A stretch of DNA of 53,355 bases from Burkholderiales bacterium (lineage in GTDB: Bacteria > Pseudomonadota > Gammaproteobacteria > Burkholderiales > SG8-41), in NCBI GenBank assembly GCA_030833315.1, contig JAURHM010000017.1:1-53355 (forward strand), written 5' to 3'. Shown one piece after another: positions 19,653 through 27,098 of the stretch. Below the pieces are notes generated by a model. It made no database searches. It was given only the letters and a program-made list of their open reading frames with translations, and was not told the origin of the DNA. Position 1 is the stretch's first letter; each line of letters begins with the position of its first letter. The translations under genes were made by a program, and so were the position numbers.

Positions 19653-20309
19653 CTAGGGATGACGCGAGGCCAGCAGCTGCGCCGCCAGTTCTGCAGCACG
19701 CCCAGCAGTGGCAAGCGGCTCCAGCCCTCCCGGTGCATTGTGATAAATGCAGCGCTCGGTCACGATGAAATCCAGCGGAATGTCGTAGGGTTGCGGATAA
19801 ATGGTTTCCAGTCTGGACAACTCGAAAGCCACCCCGATCTTCAGCGGCTGCGGCGTAATCATTGCGAGCGTATGGTCGAAATAGCCGCCGCCATAACCCA
19901 GGCGGTAGCCTCGCGCATCAAAACCCACCGGCGGGATCAGCAGCGCCTGCGGAACAACGACACGCGTGCCTTCCGGAACCGGCAGGTCGAATACCCCTTT
20001 CGAAGTGGCCACACCGGGCCACCATTCACGGAACTGCAGCGGTGCACGTTTCTCGATAACCACCGGCAATGCGGCGATGGCCCCACCGTCACGAAACCGG
20101 CGGATCGCATAACGCGGATCAAACTCGCCCTGGAACGGCCAGTACAGGCTGACCGTCATCTGCCGCAGCATCGGAAAACCGGAAACCAGAAATCCGGTTA
20201 TGGCGTCATTCCAGAGTTGATGTTTTTCCCTGGAAACAGCGGCACGCTTCCGCAGCAATTCCGCCCGCACTGTTTTGCGCCACAGTTTGAGGTCTTCCGG
20301 AGCACTCAT
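19653..20309 (-). CDS. 5-formyltetrahydrofolate cyclo-ligase
   Basis: Converts 5-formyl-THF to 5,10-methenyl-THF with ATP. The conserved C-terminal motif GYRLGYGGGYFDHTL and the mid segment VSLYWPFQGEFDPR identify the family. The ATG at 20309 gives 218 aa; an in-frame ATG at 20342 adds 11 residues that do not look conserved. In many proteobacteria 6S RNA lies next to this gene, but the flanking gaps here (about 80 and 150 bp) are too short to hold it. Confidence 0.94.
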   Translation of the reverse strand: MSAPEDLKLWRKTVRAELLRKRAAVSREKHQLWNDAITGFLVSGFPMLRQMTVSLYWPFQGEFDPRYAIRRFRDGGAIAALPVVIEKRAPLQFREWWPGVATSKGVFDLPVPEGTRVVVPQALLIPPVGFDARGYRLGYGGGYFDHTLAMITPQPLKIGVAFELSRLETIYPQPYDIPLDFIVTERCIYHNAPGGLEPLATAGRAAELAAQLLASRHP

Positions 20310-20457
20310 CGAGATTCCAATTTTCCCGGTTCCGATACGCACATTGCAAAACTCTGATCAGCCGTTCAATTTATAACACGCAACGACAAGCCACGCAGTC
20401 TTACAACGGCAACAGGTCTTCGTGCTACGATTGAAGCGCAACAATACAGGGGCTGTC

Positions 20458-21231
20458 ATGCGCATAACCACAAACATATTCATGGCTTTATTGTTGGCAA
20501 CGTCCGTAACAACGGTATGCGCCGCGACACCCGCCGAACAATACGAAAAATTCTGCACGATTTGCCACTTGCCCGGCTCTCATGGCGCGCCGAAGGTGGG
20601 AAACCATGACGCGTGGACGCAACGGCTGCGCTCCGGATTGAACTCAATCTATCGCAATGCCATTGAAGGCATTCCCAATACCACGATGCTGGCCAAGGGC
20701 GGCCAGGCCGGCCTTCCGGACTCCGAGTTTCGCGCCATTGTCGACTTCATGATTGCCGCAACCGCTCTGCCACCTTCGGTCATTTCCGATGCCAGACGTT
20801 ATGACCGGCTGGGACTGACCGACCGCGACTTCATCCGCCGCGACGTCAGCCGCGACGGCTACCTTTCACGTCAGGAAGTGGGCACCGATCCCGTGTTACT
20901 GAAAGGTTTTTCCCGCTTCGACATCAACCGGGACGGCCGACTCAGCGAGACCGAGTATCGCAACGCGGAAACTGCATTGGAACGGGAGCGAATAGCTGTC
21001 AATGCGGATGACGCCAGCTTGAACACGGCAGTCGGCAAAGCCCTCGCTGCGATAAAAGGCCTGAAAACCGAAGATGTGAAAATCGAGATCAGCGCAGGCG
21101 CGCTGGTGCTGTCAGGCGTGGTGGCACATCCTGGCCTCGCGATCGAGGCTCATGATGCCGTCAAACGCGTAGCGGGACTGAAAAGCATCCAGAACCGACT
21201 GATCACCGGCGACCAGATGGGCTGGGATTAA
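20458..21231 (+). CDS. Periplasmic cytochrome c - EF-hand - BON domain fusion protein
   Basis: A 257-aa exported protein with three modules. The signal peptide ends near TTVCAA. A c5-like monoheme domain has CTICH at residues 33-37 and a likely axial Met77 in NTTMLAKGG. A pair of EF-hand loops follows, both complete: DVSRDGYLSRQE (129-140) and DINRDGRLSETE (155-166). A C-terminal BON domain spans about 185-250 (VKIEISAGALVLSGVV). The heme suggests electron transfer, the EF hands calcium binding, and BON envelope or lipid association. The function is not known to me. The ATG at 20458 precedes the signal peptide directly. Confidence 0.85.
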   Translation: MRITTNIFMALLLATSVTTVCAATPAEQYEKFCTICHLPGSHGAPKVGNHDAWTQRLRSGLNSIYRNAIEGIPNTTMLAKGGQAGLPDSEFRAIVDFMIAATALPPSVISDARRYDRLGLTDRDFIRRDVSRDGYLSRQEVGTDPVLLKGFSRFDINRDGRLSETEYRNAETALERERIAVNADDASLNTAVGKALAAIKGLKTEDVKIEISAGALVLSGVVAHPGLAIEAHDAVKRVAGLKSIQNRLITGDQMGWD

Positions 21232-21299
21232 CCGGCTACAGCATTGTCTTTCGCGATCGGCAGTTCAAAATAAAATGTCGAGCCCTGGCCTTCGACGGT
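21228..21299 (-). pseudogene. Residual C-terminus of a histidine kinase
   Basis: In the 88-bp gap after the glycosyltransferase, one minus-strand frame reads TVEGQGSTFYFELPIAKDNA then VAG and a stop. GxGSTFYFELP is the end of the HATPase_c domain of hybrid and sensor kinases. A TAA (21300-21302) precedes it and there is no start, so only 24 codons remain. Its stop overlaps the stop of the convergent cytochrome gene. The likely origin is deletion of a kinase that paired with the response regulator at 24681-25079. Confidence 0.72.
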
Positions 21300-21319
21300 T
21301 TAGCTTGAATCCGCATGCG

Positions 21320-22756
21320 TCATTGACCGACTCCTTTATGGGGGCCGCCGGGACCGGTCTGCCAGCTGGCACTGCGGGGCATCTCGCCCCAATGTAATTT
21401 GAAATGGAACATCCAGAGCAACAGTGCCCAAAACCGCCATACTGAATTGAGCTGGCGGTAACCGAAGTTTTCCAGAACAACAACCAGCAGCAATACCACA
21501 ATCTGATGCGGTTTCTGATAGATGTGAAATGAAATTTCCTCGAGCAGCAGGGAATTTATCGACAGCACCAGACCGAGGCCGAAAGCTACCAGCATGAAGG
21601 TGACGAAAGCCTCCAGCGATACCAGCCCGGTAAAAAATGCCGTGATCATGAAACAGTAACCTGCCACCTCGACCAGCGGCCCCAGCCATTCAAACAAAAC
21701 CATGAACGGAAAGGCCAGCCAGCCGGCAGTGCCGCCGCGACGATGAAAAAGCAATCCGATATTCAGCGTCAGGCTTTCAATCAGTCCGCGCTGCCAGCGC
21801 ATCCGCTGGTTCTTCAATACAAGCAATTTTTGCGGCGCCTCGGTCCAGCAAACCGGATCAGGCACAAAAACAATACGATAGGGAATATTTCCGGTACGGT
21901 GTAGGCGATGCAGTCTGACGACGAGTTCCATGTCTTCACCCACGGTATCCGTGCGATAGCCGCCGGCTTTGACCACCACTTCCTTGCGAAAAACCCCGAA
22001 GGCCCCGGAAATGATCAGCACAGCATTGAGCGGCGACCACCCCAGACGTCCAAAGAGGAAGGCCCGCATATACTCGACGACCTGGAAAAGCGCCAGCGGA
22101 TTGCGCGGCAAGCCTTTACTGGTCAGGAATCCGCTGTCGAACGTGCAGCCGTTGGCAATACGAATGCTTCCCCCGGAAGCGATGGTATGCGGATTTTCGA
22201 GAAAAGGCTGGACTACCCGGCGCATACTGACCCGCTCCAGTACCGAATCCGCATCCACACTGCAAAACAGCGGGTAACGCGAGGCATTGATGCCGGCGTT
22301 CAGCGCATCCGCCTTTCCGCCGTTTTCCTTGTCGATGACGCGCAGCGTCGGATGCATCTTCGAACGGTAAATGGCCCGCACAGGCTTCACCGAAAGCCGC
22401 TGCCAGTAAGCCTCCGGGAAAGGCTCGAGACCAAATTCGCGGCGCAATGCCTCCATCGTCCCGTCCCTGGAACCGTCGTTGATGACGATCACTTCAAACT
22501 CGGGATAATCCAGCTGCAGAATCGAGCGCACCGAACTCGCAATCGTTACCTGCTCGTTATAGGCCGGCACCAGCACCGACACCGGAAGCTCAAAACCGGA
22601 AAGGCGGCTAGGAATATCATCCAGACTGTGCGCCTCGACATAACGCTTGAGACTGCCCAGCGACAGCAGATTCAGCATCAGATAACCGGTGTTGATACCG
22701 ATGAAATACAGCATGAAAAACCACTGCGCGCCTTCCACCCAGTCATTGACGGTCAT
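21320..22756 (-). CDS. Processive family 2 glycosyltransferase, polysaccharide synthase
   Basis: A 478-aa membrane glycosyltransferase of the PgaC/BcsA/hyaluronan-synthase type. After an N-terminal helix (about residues 10-30) come the GT2 motifs: VPAYNEQ, DGSRDGT, the DxD-like VDADS, the GEDME acid and QRMRWQRG (QxxRW). At least three C-terminal helices follow (about 360-450). This pattern is expected for synthesis coupled to export of a beta-linked polymer. The start overlaps the HEAT gene stop by 4 bp. It is the last intact gene of the RR-YaiO-HEAT-GT unit. Confidence 0.9.
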   Translation of the reverse strand: MTVNDWVEGAQWFFMLYFIGINTGYLMLNLLSLGSLKRYVEAHSLDDIPSRLSGFELPVSVLVPAYNEQVTIASSVRSILQLDYPEFEVIVINDGSRDGTMEALRREFGLEPFPEAYWQRLSVKPVRAIYRSKMHPTLRVIDKENGGKADALNAGINASRYPLFCSVDADSVLERVSMRRVVQPFLENPHTIASGGSIRIANGCTFDSGFLTSKGLPRNPLALFQVVEYMRAFLFGRLGWSPLNAVLIISGAFGVFRKEVVVKAGGYRTDTVGEDMELVVRLHRLHRTGNIPYRIVFVPDPVCWTEAPQKLLVLKNQRMRWQRGLIESLTLNIGLLFHRRGGTAGWLAFPFMVLFEWLGPLVEVAGYCFMITAFFTGLVSLEAFVTFMLVAFGLGLVLSINSLLLEEISFHIYQKPHQIVVLLLVVVLENFGYRQLNSVWRFWALLLWMFHFKLHWGEMPRSASWQTGPGGPHKGVGQ

Positions 22757-23868
22757 GACGAGCGAGCCTCAGCAATGGCCTGACCGAGAATGTCAGCAGC
22801 AAAGCGGTCTTCCAGCGTACCGCTTATTTTTTCCAGATCCTCGATACGGGTACCCGGCAGTGCCAGCAGCGCGCGCGCCGCACGATAACGGACCCACCAT
22901 TGAGGATCGCTTAGCATTCCGGTCAGTAGCCGACGGTCGGAGACATCGCCGATCCGCCCCAGAACCCGGATCGCGCTGACACGGACAAACCAGGCCTCAT
23001 GTGCAGCGTATGCACGGACAATATCCAGATCGCGCGGGTCCTGCACCAGACGCAACGCCGCAGCAATCAGTTCAGGACTCTTTACCTGACGCACAATCTT
23101 TCCGGCCACCGGCAACACACGCTCGGTATGCGCTACTTCCATCATGCGCAGCAGACGTGCCACCTGCGCTTCCGCACCTTTGCTGCTCGCCGTTGCTTCC
23201 ACAGCTGAAATCAGCGGTTGCGTGGCCACTTCCGGGCCCACCTCTTTGAGCATGGTCACGACACGCGACATCGGCCAGTCATCCCGGGCCGCCATCACCG
23301 TCACCAGCCAGGCCAGTATTGAAGAAGCATCAATGTCGAGTAATGCGCGGGCCGCCAGCAGGGACAGCACCGGCGACGGGTCGGAGACCAGCGCGCGCAA
23401 CTCATGCCATTGCGTGCGGTCACCGAGGTGGCCGAGGGTCATCACCGCAATCATCCGTTCCCGGAGGTTGCCCGTGTACATCAGCTCCCTGGCAATCTCC
23501 TCGAGATGCATTGCGCGGGCAAGCGCCTTGAGATTGGCACGAGAAGCGCCGACCAACGATTCATGATGGAAATTCCAGACCCTGAGAAAGTGGTACCGCA
23601 TGTTCCGCGATACCTGCGGCAGTTGTGCCGGAACAGCAAAAACACACTCGGCCAGCAACGGCTGCCACTGCGCTTCATAGAAGCGTTGACGGCGCTGACG
23701 GATCAGCACGCGGACACGCAACAGGAACACCAAAATCAGCAACAGCAAGGAAAAGATGATGGCGCCGATACCAAACATAAAAACCATTTGCAGCATCGGA
23801 TCCTGCGGCATCCATAAAGCCATCGCATCAGGCTCCAATACCACAGATAGGCTTTGATCCAGGGGCAA
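22753..23868 (-). CDS. Membrane-anchored HEAT-repeat protein
   Basis: A 371-aa protein with one transmembrane helix at about 28-50 (FGIGAIIFSLLLLILVFLLR), a basic segment, then a long alpha-helical region with HEAT-like repeats: RMIAVMTLGHLGDRTQW, PVLSLLAARALLDID, WFVRVSAIRVLGRIGDVSD and WWVRYRAARALLAL. It lies between the outer-membrane barrel gene (6-bp gap) and the synthase gene (ATGA overlap). It could be the inner-membrane scaffold that bridges synthase and outer-membrane exporter, in the place TPR domains occupy in PgaA, PelB or BcsC; that role is inferred from context. Confidence 0.82.
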   Translation of the reverse strand: MPLDQSLSVVLEPDAMALWMPQDPMLQMVFMFGIGAIIFSLLLLILVFLLRVRVLIRQRRQRFYEAQWQPLLAECVFAVPAQLPQVSRNMRYHFLRVWNFHHESLVGASRANLKALARAMHLEEIARELMYTGNLRERMIAVMTLGHLGDRTQWHELRALVSDPSPVLSLLAARALLDIDASSILAWLVTVMAARDDWPMSRVVTMLKEVGPEVATQPLISAVEATASSKGAEAQVARLLRMMEVAHTERVLPVAGKIVRQVKSPELIAAALRLVQDPRDLDIVRAYAAHEAWFVRVSAIRVLGRIGDVSDRRLLTGMLSDPQWWVRYRAARALLALPGTRIEDLEKISGTLEDRFAADILGQAIAEARSS

Positions 23869-23874
23869 CGGTGC

Positions 23875-24684
23875 TCAGAAACTGCGTCGAAGGCCGAGCT
23901 GTAGTCCCTGCCGGCGATAGAGCGTACCCTGTTCGTGCTGGATCAGGTCATAGGTTATTGCCAAGGACGGCGTAAACCAGTGCTGGCCGCTGACCGACCA
24001 GCTCTGCACATCGGTGGAAATCACACCGCGCGGCAGTCCAACGTTCTCGACCTCGCGTCCGTTGGCGTAAGACATGCCGATCGTGCTGCGGTCGTCATAG
24101 TAGTAACTGAGCTGCATACGGTGGCTGGCCGCCGAAGATGCGCCTTCCGGTCGCCCTGAATACAGAGTATAGGCGCCGCGGAAATTGCCCCAGTAGCGCT
24201 CGGCAAGCAGTGAAGCCACATTGCTTGCCGTTGCAGTGTATTCGTTGTGACGCAGCCCCAGACCCAGCCCCCATCCGCCCCGGAAGTTTTTCTGCAGAAA
24301 ACCGTAGACCGACCTTTGCGGCAGCACTTCATGCGTCGGGCTGTAACTGCCCTCGATGATGCCGCCCCAGCTCTGGCCCAGCGGAAAATACAGACCGGCA
24401 TGCGCCTCACTGTCTTTCAGCCCGAAACGCTCGGTTTCACGCAATCCGCCATAAACCGTCTGCCGCTCACCCAGCTTGCGGCTGCCCAGCAGATAGGTAT
24501 TGGTCCAGTCCGACAGATTATTGGACAGAGATTCGCGACCGTAACCTAACTCCAGCGCATTCAGCGGCAACTTGAGGCCTGTGCTCTCCGGCCGCGGCGA
24601 CGGCACATCCCCGGACGACGGTTGCGCCCCAGCTTGCAGGGAAACCAGCACGGCAGCACAAAGGAATCCCGCTTTGGCAGTCAC
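23875..24684 (-). CDS. YaiO-like outer-membrane beta-barrel protein
   Basis: A 269-aa exported protein with a signal peptide (AAVLVSLQAGAQ). It then shows alternating aromatic/polar strands typical of small outer-membrane barrels and ends in Phe (GLRRSF). Segments such as LELGYGRESLSNNLSDW and GGLRETERFGLKDSEAHAG resemble the YaiO family. It is a good candidate for the exporter pore of the polysaccharide made by the adjoining synthase. The start overlaps the response-regulator stop (ATGA). Confidence 0.8.
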   Translation of the reverse strand: MTAKAGFLCAAVLVSLQAGAQPSSGDVPSPRPESTGLKLPLNALELGYGRESLSNNLSDWTNTYLLGSRKLGERQTVYGGLRETERFGLKDSEAHAGLYFPLGQSWGGIIEGSYSPTHEVLPQRSVYGFLQKNFRGGWGLGLGLRHNEYTATASNVASLLAERYWGNFRGAYTLYSGRPEGASSAASHRMQLSYYYDDRSTIGMSYANGREVENVGLPRGVISTDVQSWSVSGQHWFTPSLAITYDLIQHEQGTLYRRQGLQLGLRRSF

Positions 24685-25079
24685 ACTGATAATTTGGATT
24701 CCTTCACCAGACGCCTGACGCGTGAAAGCAGCTCATCCGGCTTGAACGGTTTGACCATATAATCGGCCGCTCCGGAATCCAGGGCGCGCACGATGTCTTT
24801 TTCCTGTGACTTCGCCGTCAGCATCAGCACCGGTACGGTTTCCCAGCCCTGCTTGGCCCGGATCGCCGCCAGCAGCTGGTAACCGTCGACAAAAGGCAGC
24901 ATGACGTCCAGCAGCGCCAGCGCCGGCGGCGTGCCGTTGATGATCAGATCCTGTGCAACGCGGCCATCGCTGGCCACCTCAACCTTGAAATCTTCGCGCT
25001 CAAGGATGAATCGCAGCAGATAAGCAATCTGGTCATCGTCTTCGACAACCAGCACCGTTCTTGGTGTTTCGCCCGTCAC
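24681..25079 (-). CDS. Single-domain response regulator (CheY-like)
   Basis: A 132-aa stand-alone receiver domain. The acidic pocket is EDD (residues 13-15), the phosphoacceptor is Asp58 in LALLDVMLP, and the switch Thr and Lys are in LMLTAKSQ and MVKPFKPDE. There is no output domain, so it must act by protein contact or in a relay. It is the first gene of the exopolysaccharide unit. No intact kinase is nearby, only the tail at 21228-21299. Confidence 0.95.
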   Translation of the reverse strand: MTGETPRTVLVVEDDDQIAYLLRFILEREDFKVEVASDGRVAQDLIINGTPPALALLDVMLPFVDGYQLLAAIRAKQGWETVPVLMLTAKSQEKDIVRALDSGAADYMVKPFKPDELLSRVRRLVKESKLSV

Positions 25080-25220
25080 GGAATTCCCATTTTTTTCAAT
25101 AATTACAAACTATTAACTGCAGCTTTTTATTTACAAATATGATACCACTTCACATTCCGGCCAACCATGTTTGGCCGCAGAGCACGAGCTGAACCTCGGC
25201 ATTTTACAGGCTCGGAAACA
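25080..25220. promoter_or_regulatory. Divergent AT-rich control region of the polysaccharide locus
   Basis: This 141-bp gap separates the response-regulator unit (minus) from the deacetylase pair (plus). Positions 25088-25145 are strongly AT-rich. A TATGAT hexamer for the plus direction is at 25138-25143, without a convincing -35. Both transcription units probably start here. Confidence 0.4.
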
Positions 25221-27098
25221 ATGCAACGCCCATTGCTACGGATCATCCTCGGCTTCACTGCCGCCGCAATGCTGGCGGCAGCCGTGTTTTTTATTGCCCG
25301 CAAGCCGGACAACGCGGTTTTCCCGGGAATCAGTGGCCCGGAAGCTTCCACTACCGTGTCCCGGAACGTGCCGGTAGAGTGGAAACAATATGACCATGCC
25401 GCCCCCGGCGCCATGGCCATACTGCTGACCAATCCTGACTCTAGCTGGCTGGGCCTCGCACATGGTCTGAAAACCATCGGCGTGCCCTTCCGTATCACCA
25501 CCGATGTCAAAACAGCGCTTCAGCACAAAGTAGTCATGGTTTATCCCACGATTTCCGGCAAAGTCCTGAATCAGGAGAGTCTGCAGGCACTGGCTGCATT
25601 CCCCCGTGAAGGCGGCACACTGATCGGCTTTGATGTCGCCGGTGGCGGATTGGAGCCGGTATTCGGTTTTTCGGAAACCGGCAGCGACCGCAGTCGCATG
25701 GCCCTGCACATCGACACGAATCAGGCCGTCACTGCCGAATTCACCGACCCGCGGGAGCGGATCATCCCGTTGAACGGCTCGAAACGGTCCGGCGACGATA
25801 TGGGTGTAGTCAGTTACAGCCAGCCACGCTTCCCGCCGCTGGCAACCTACGACAACGGGGCGGCAGCAATCCTGCACCGGGCCGTTGGCAAGGGACACGC
25901 TTACGCCATCGGCCTCGACATCGGCTTTTTCCTGCTCAAGGGCTACAACAACCGCCAGCAGGGAATCGCACGCAGCTACGTCAATGACTTTGAACCCGCA
26001 TTAGACGTATTGCTTCGTCTGCTGCGCAACATCTATCGCCAGGGCGAACCCGATGCAGTGACCCTCGGCACCGTGCCGCAGGCCAAGTCGCTCTCTGTGA
26101 TATTGACCCACGACATTGATTACACGGAATCAGTACGCAACGCGCTGGTATACGCCCAGCACGAAAAACAGTCTGGAATTTCAGCGACCCATTTCATCCA
26201 GACAAAATACATCCGCGACTGGAACGACGATGTGTTCTTCAAGCCGGAACTGGTTGACACCATCGACCGCATCGCCGCACTGGGCATGGAAATCGCCAGC
26301 CATTCGGTATCCCATTCCCGCGTATTCAGCAAATTTGAACTGGGAAGCGGCCGCGAACAATACCCGCAGTACCAGCCTTTCGTGCGCGACGCCGAACATA
26401 CCGAAAACGGCACTGTGCTCGGCGAACTCCGTGTCAGCCGCTTCCTGCTCGGTCACCTGACCAAGGGCGGTGATCCGGTCAGCTTCAGACCTGGCCACCT
26501 GCAAAATCCGTTCTCGCTGCCACAGGCGCTGGAAGCCAGCGGCTTCCGCTACAGTTCCTCGGTGACTGCCAACACGGCACTCACCCATCTTCCCTTCCGT
26601 CTGGCCTATGGCCGGGAAACCAAGGCGCAGACGGCGATTTATGAATTTCCGATCACCATTGAAGATGAACACAAACCGAAACTCGGTGACCGGCTGCCGC
26701 AGGCGCTGGCTGTCGCCGATCGTGTCAGTCGCTACGGCGGTTTGTACGTCGTGCTGATCCACCCCAATGTACTCGACCACAAGCTTGACTTTCAGAAACG
26801 CCTGGTTGCAGCACTGAAAAACCGTGCCTGGTTCGGATCGCTGCGCGATTTCGGAGCCTGGTGGACTGCGCGTGACCAGATCACCTGGCAGGTGCAATAC
26901 GAAGGCCGGCGACGCACGCTGCTGCTAGAATCGCCGCAGCCGATCAGCGACCTCGTCCTGCAACTGCCGAAACACTATCGGCTGGTCAAAACAACACCCG
27001 AAACCGTAACAACTCCTTCTGCAGGATCGTCCCTGCTGATTTCAAAAATAACCGGCCCCCTGAAACTCGAATTCGAAACAGCAGGGGCAGCGCCATGA
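25221..27098 (+). CDS. Membrane-anchored polysaccharide deacetylase with GATase/flavodoxin-like domain
   Basis: A 625-aa protein. One N-terminal helix (about 5-25) anchors it facing the periplasm. A GATase/flavodoxin-like domain follows (about 65-275; MAILLTNPDSSWLGLAHGL, GKGHAYAIGLDIGFFLL). A NodB-type deacetylase domain begins near 285, with metal/catalytic motifs THDIDY (297-300 region), HSVSH (His361 and His365) and FRPGH. The last 70 residues look like a beta-sandwich. The flavodoxin-like plus deacetylase order recalls the C-terminal part of PelA. The start at 25221 precedes the anchor directly with GGA nearby; an upstream ATG at 25167 has no ribosome site. It is coupled to the next gene (ATGA overlap). 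Confidence 0.85.
   Translation: MQRPLLRIILGFTAAAMLAAAVFFIARKPDNAVFPGISGPEASTTVSRNVPVEWKQYDHAAPGAMAILLTNPDSSWLGLAHGLKTIGVPFRITTDVKTALQHKVVMVYPTISGKVLNQESLQALAAFPREGGTLIGFDVAGGGLEPVFGFSETGSDRSRMALHIDTNQAVTAEFTDPRERIIPLNGSKRSGDDMGVVSYSQPRFPPLATYDNGAAAILHRAVGKGHAYAIGLDIGFFLLKGYNNRQQGIARSYVNDFEPALDVLLRLLRNIYRQGEPDAVTLGTVPQAKSLSVILTHDIDYTESVRNALVYAQHEKQSGISATHFIQTKYIRDWNDDVFFKPELVDTIDRIAALGMEIASHSVSHSRVFSKFELGSGREQYPQYQPFVRDAEHTENGTVLGELRVSRFLLGHLTKGGDPVSFRPGHLQNPFSLPQALEASGFRYSSSVTANTALTHLPFRLAYGRETKAQTAIYEFPITIEDEHKPKLGDRLPQALAVADRVSRYGGLYVVLIHPNVLDHKLDFQKRLVAALKNRAWFGSLRDFGAWWTARDQITWQVQYEGRRRTLLLESPQPISDLVLQLPKHYRLVKTTPETVTTPSAGSSLLISKITGPLKLEFETAGAAP

Noticed and set aside
20310-20457. 6S RNA next to the 5-formyl-THF cyclo-ligase gene
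   Set aside because: Only about 150 bp separate the two divergent starts and no 6S-like long hairpin is visible.
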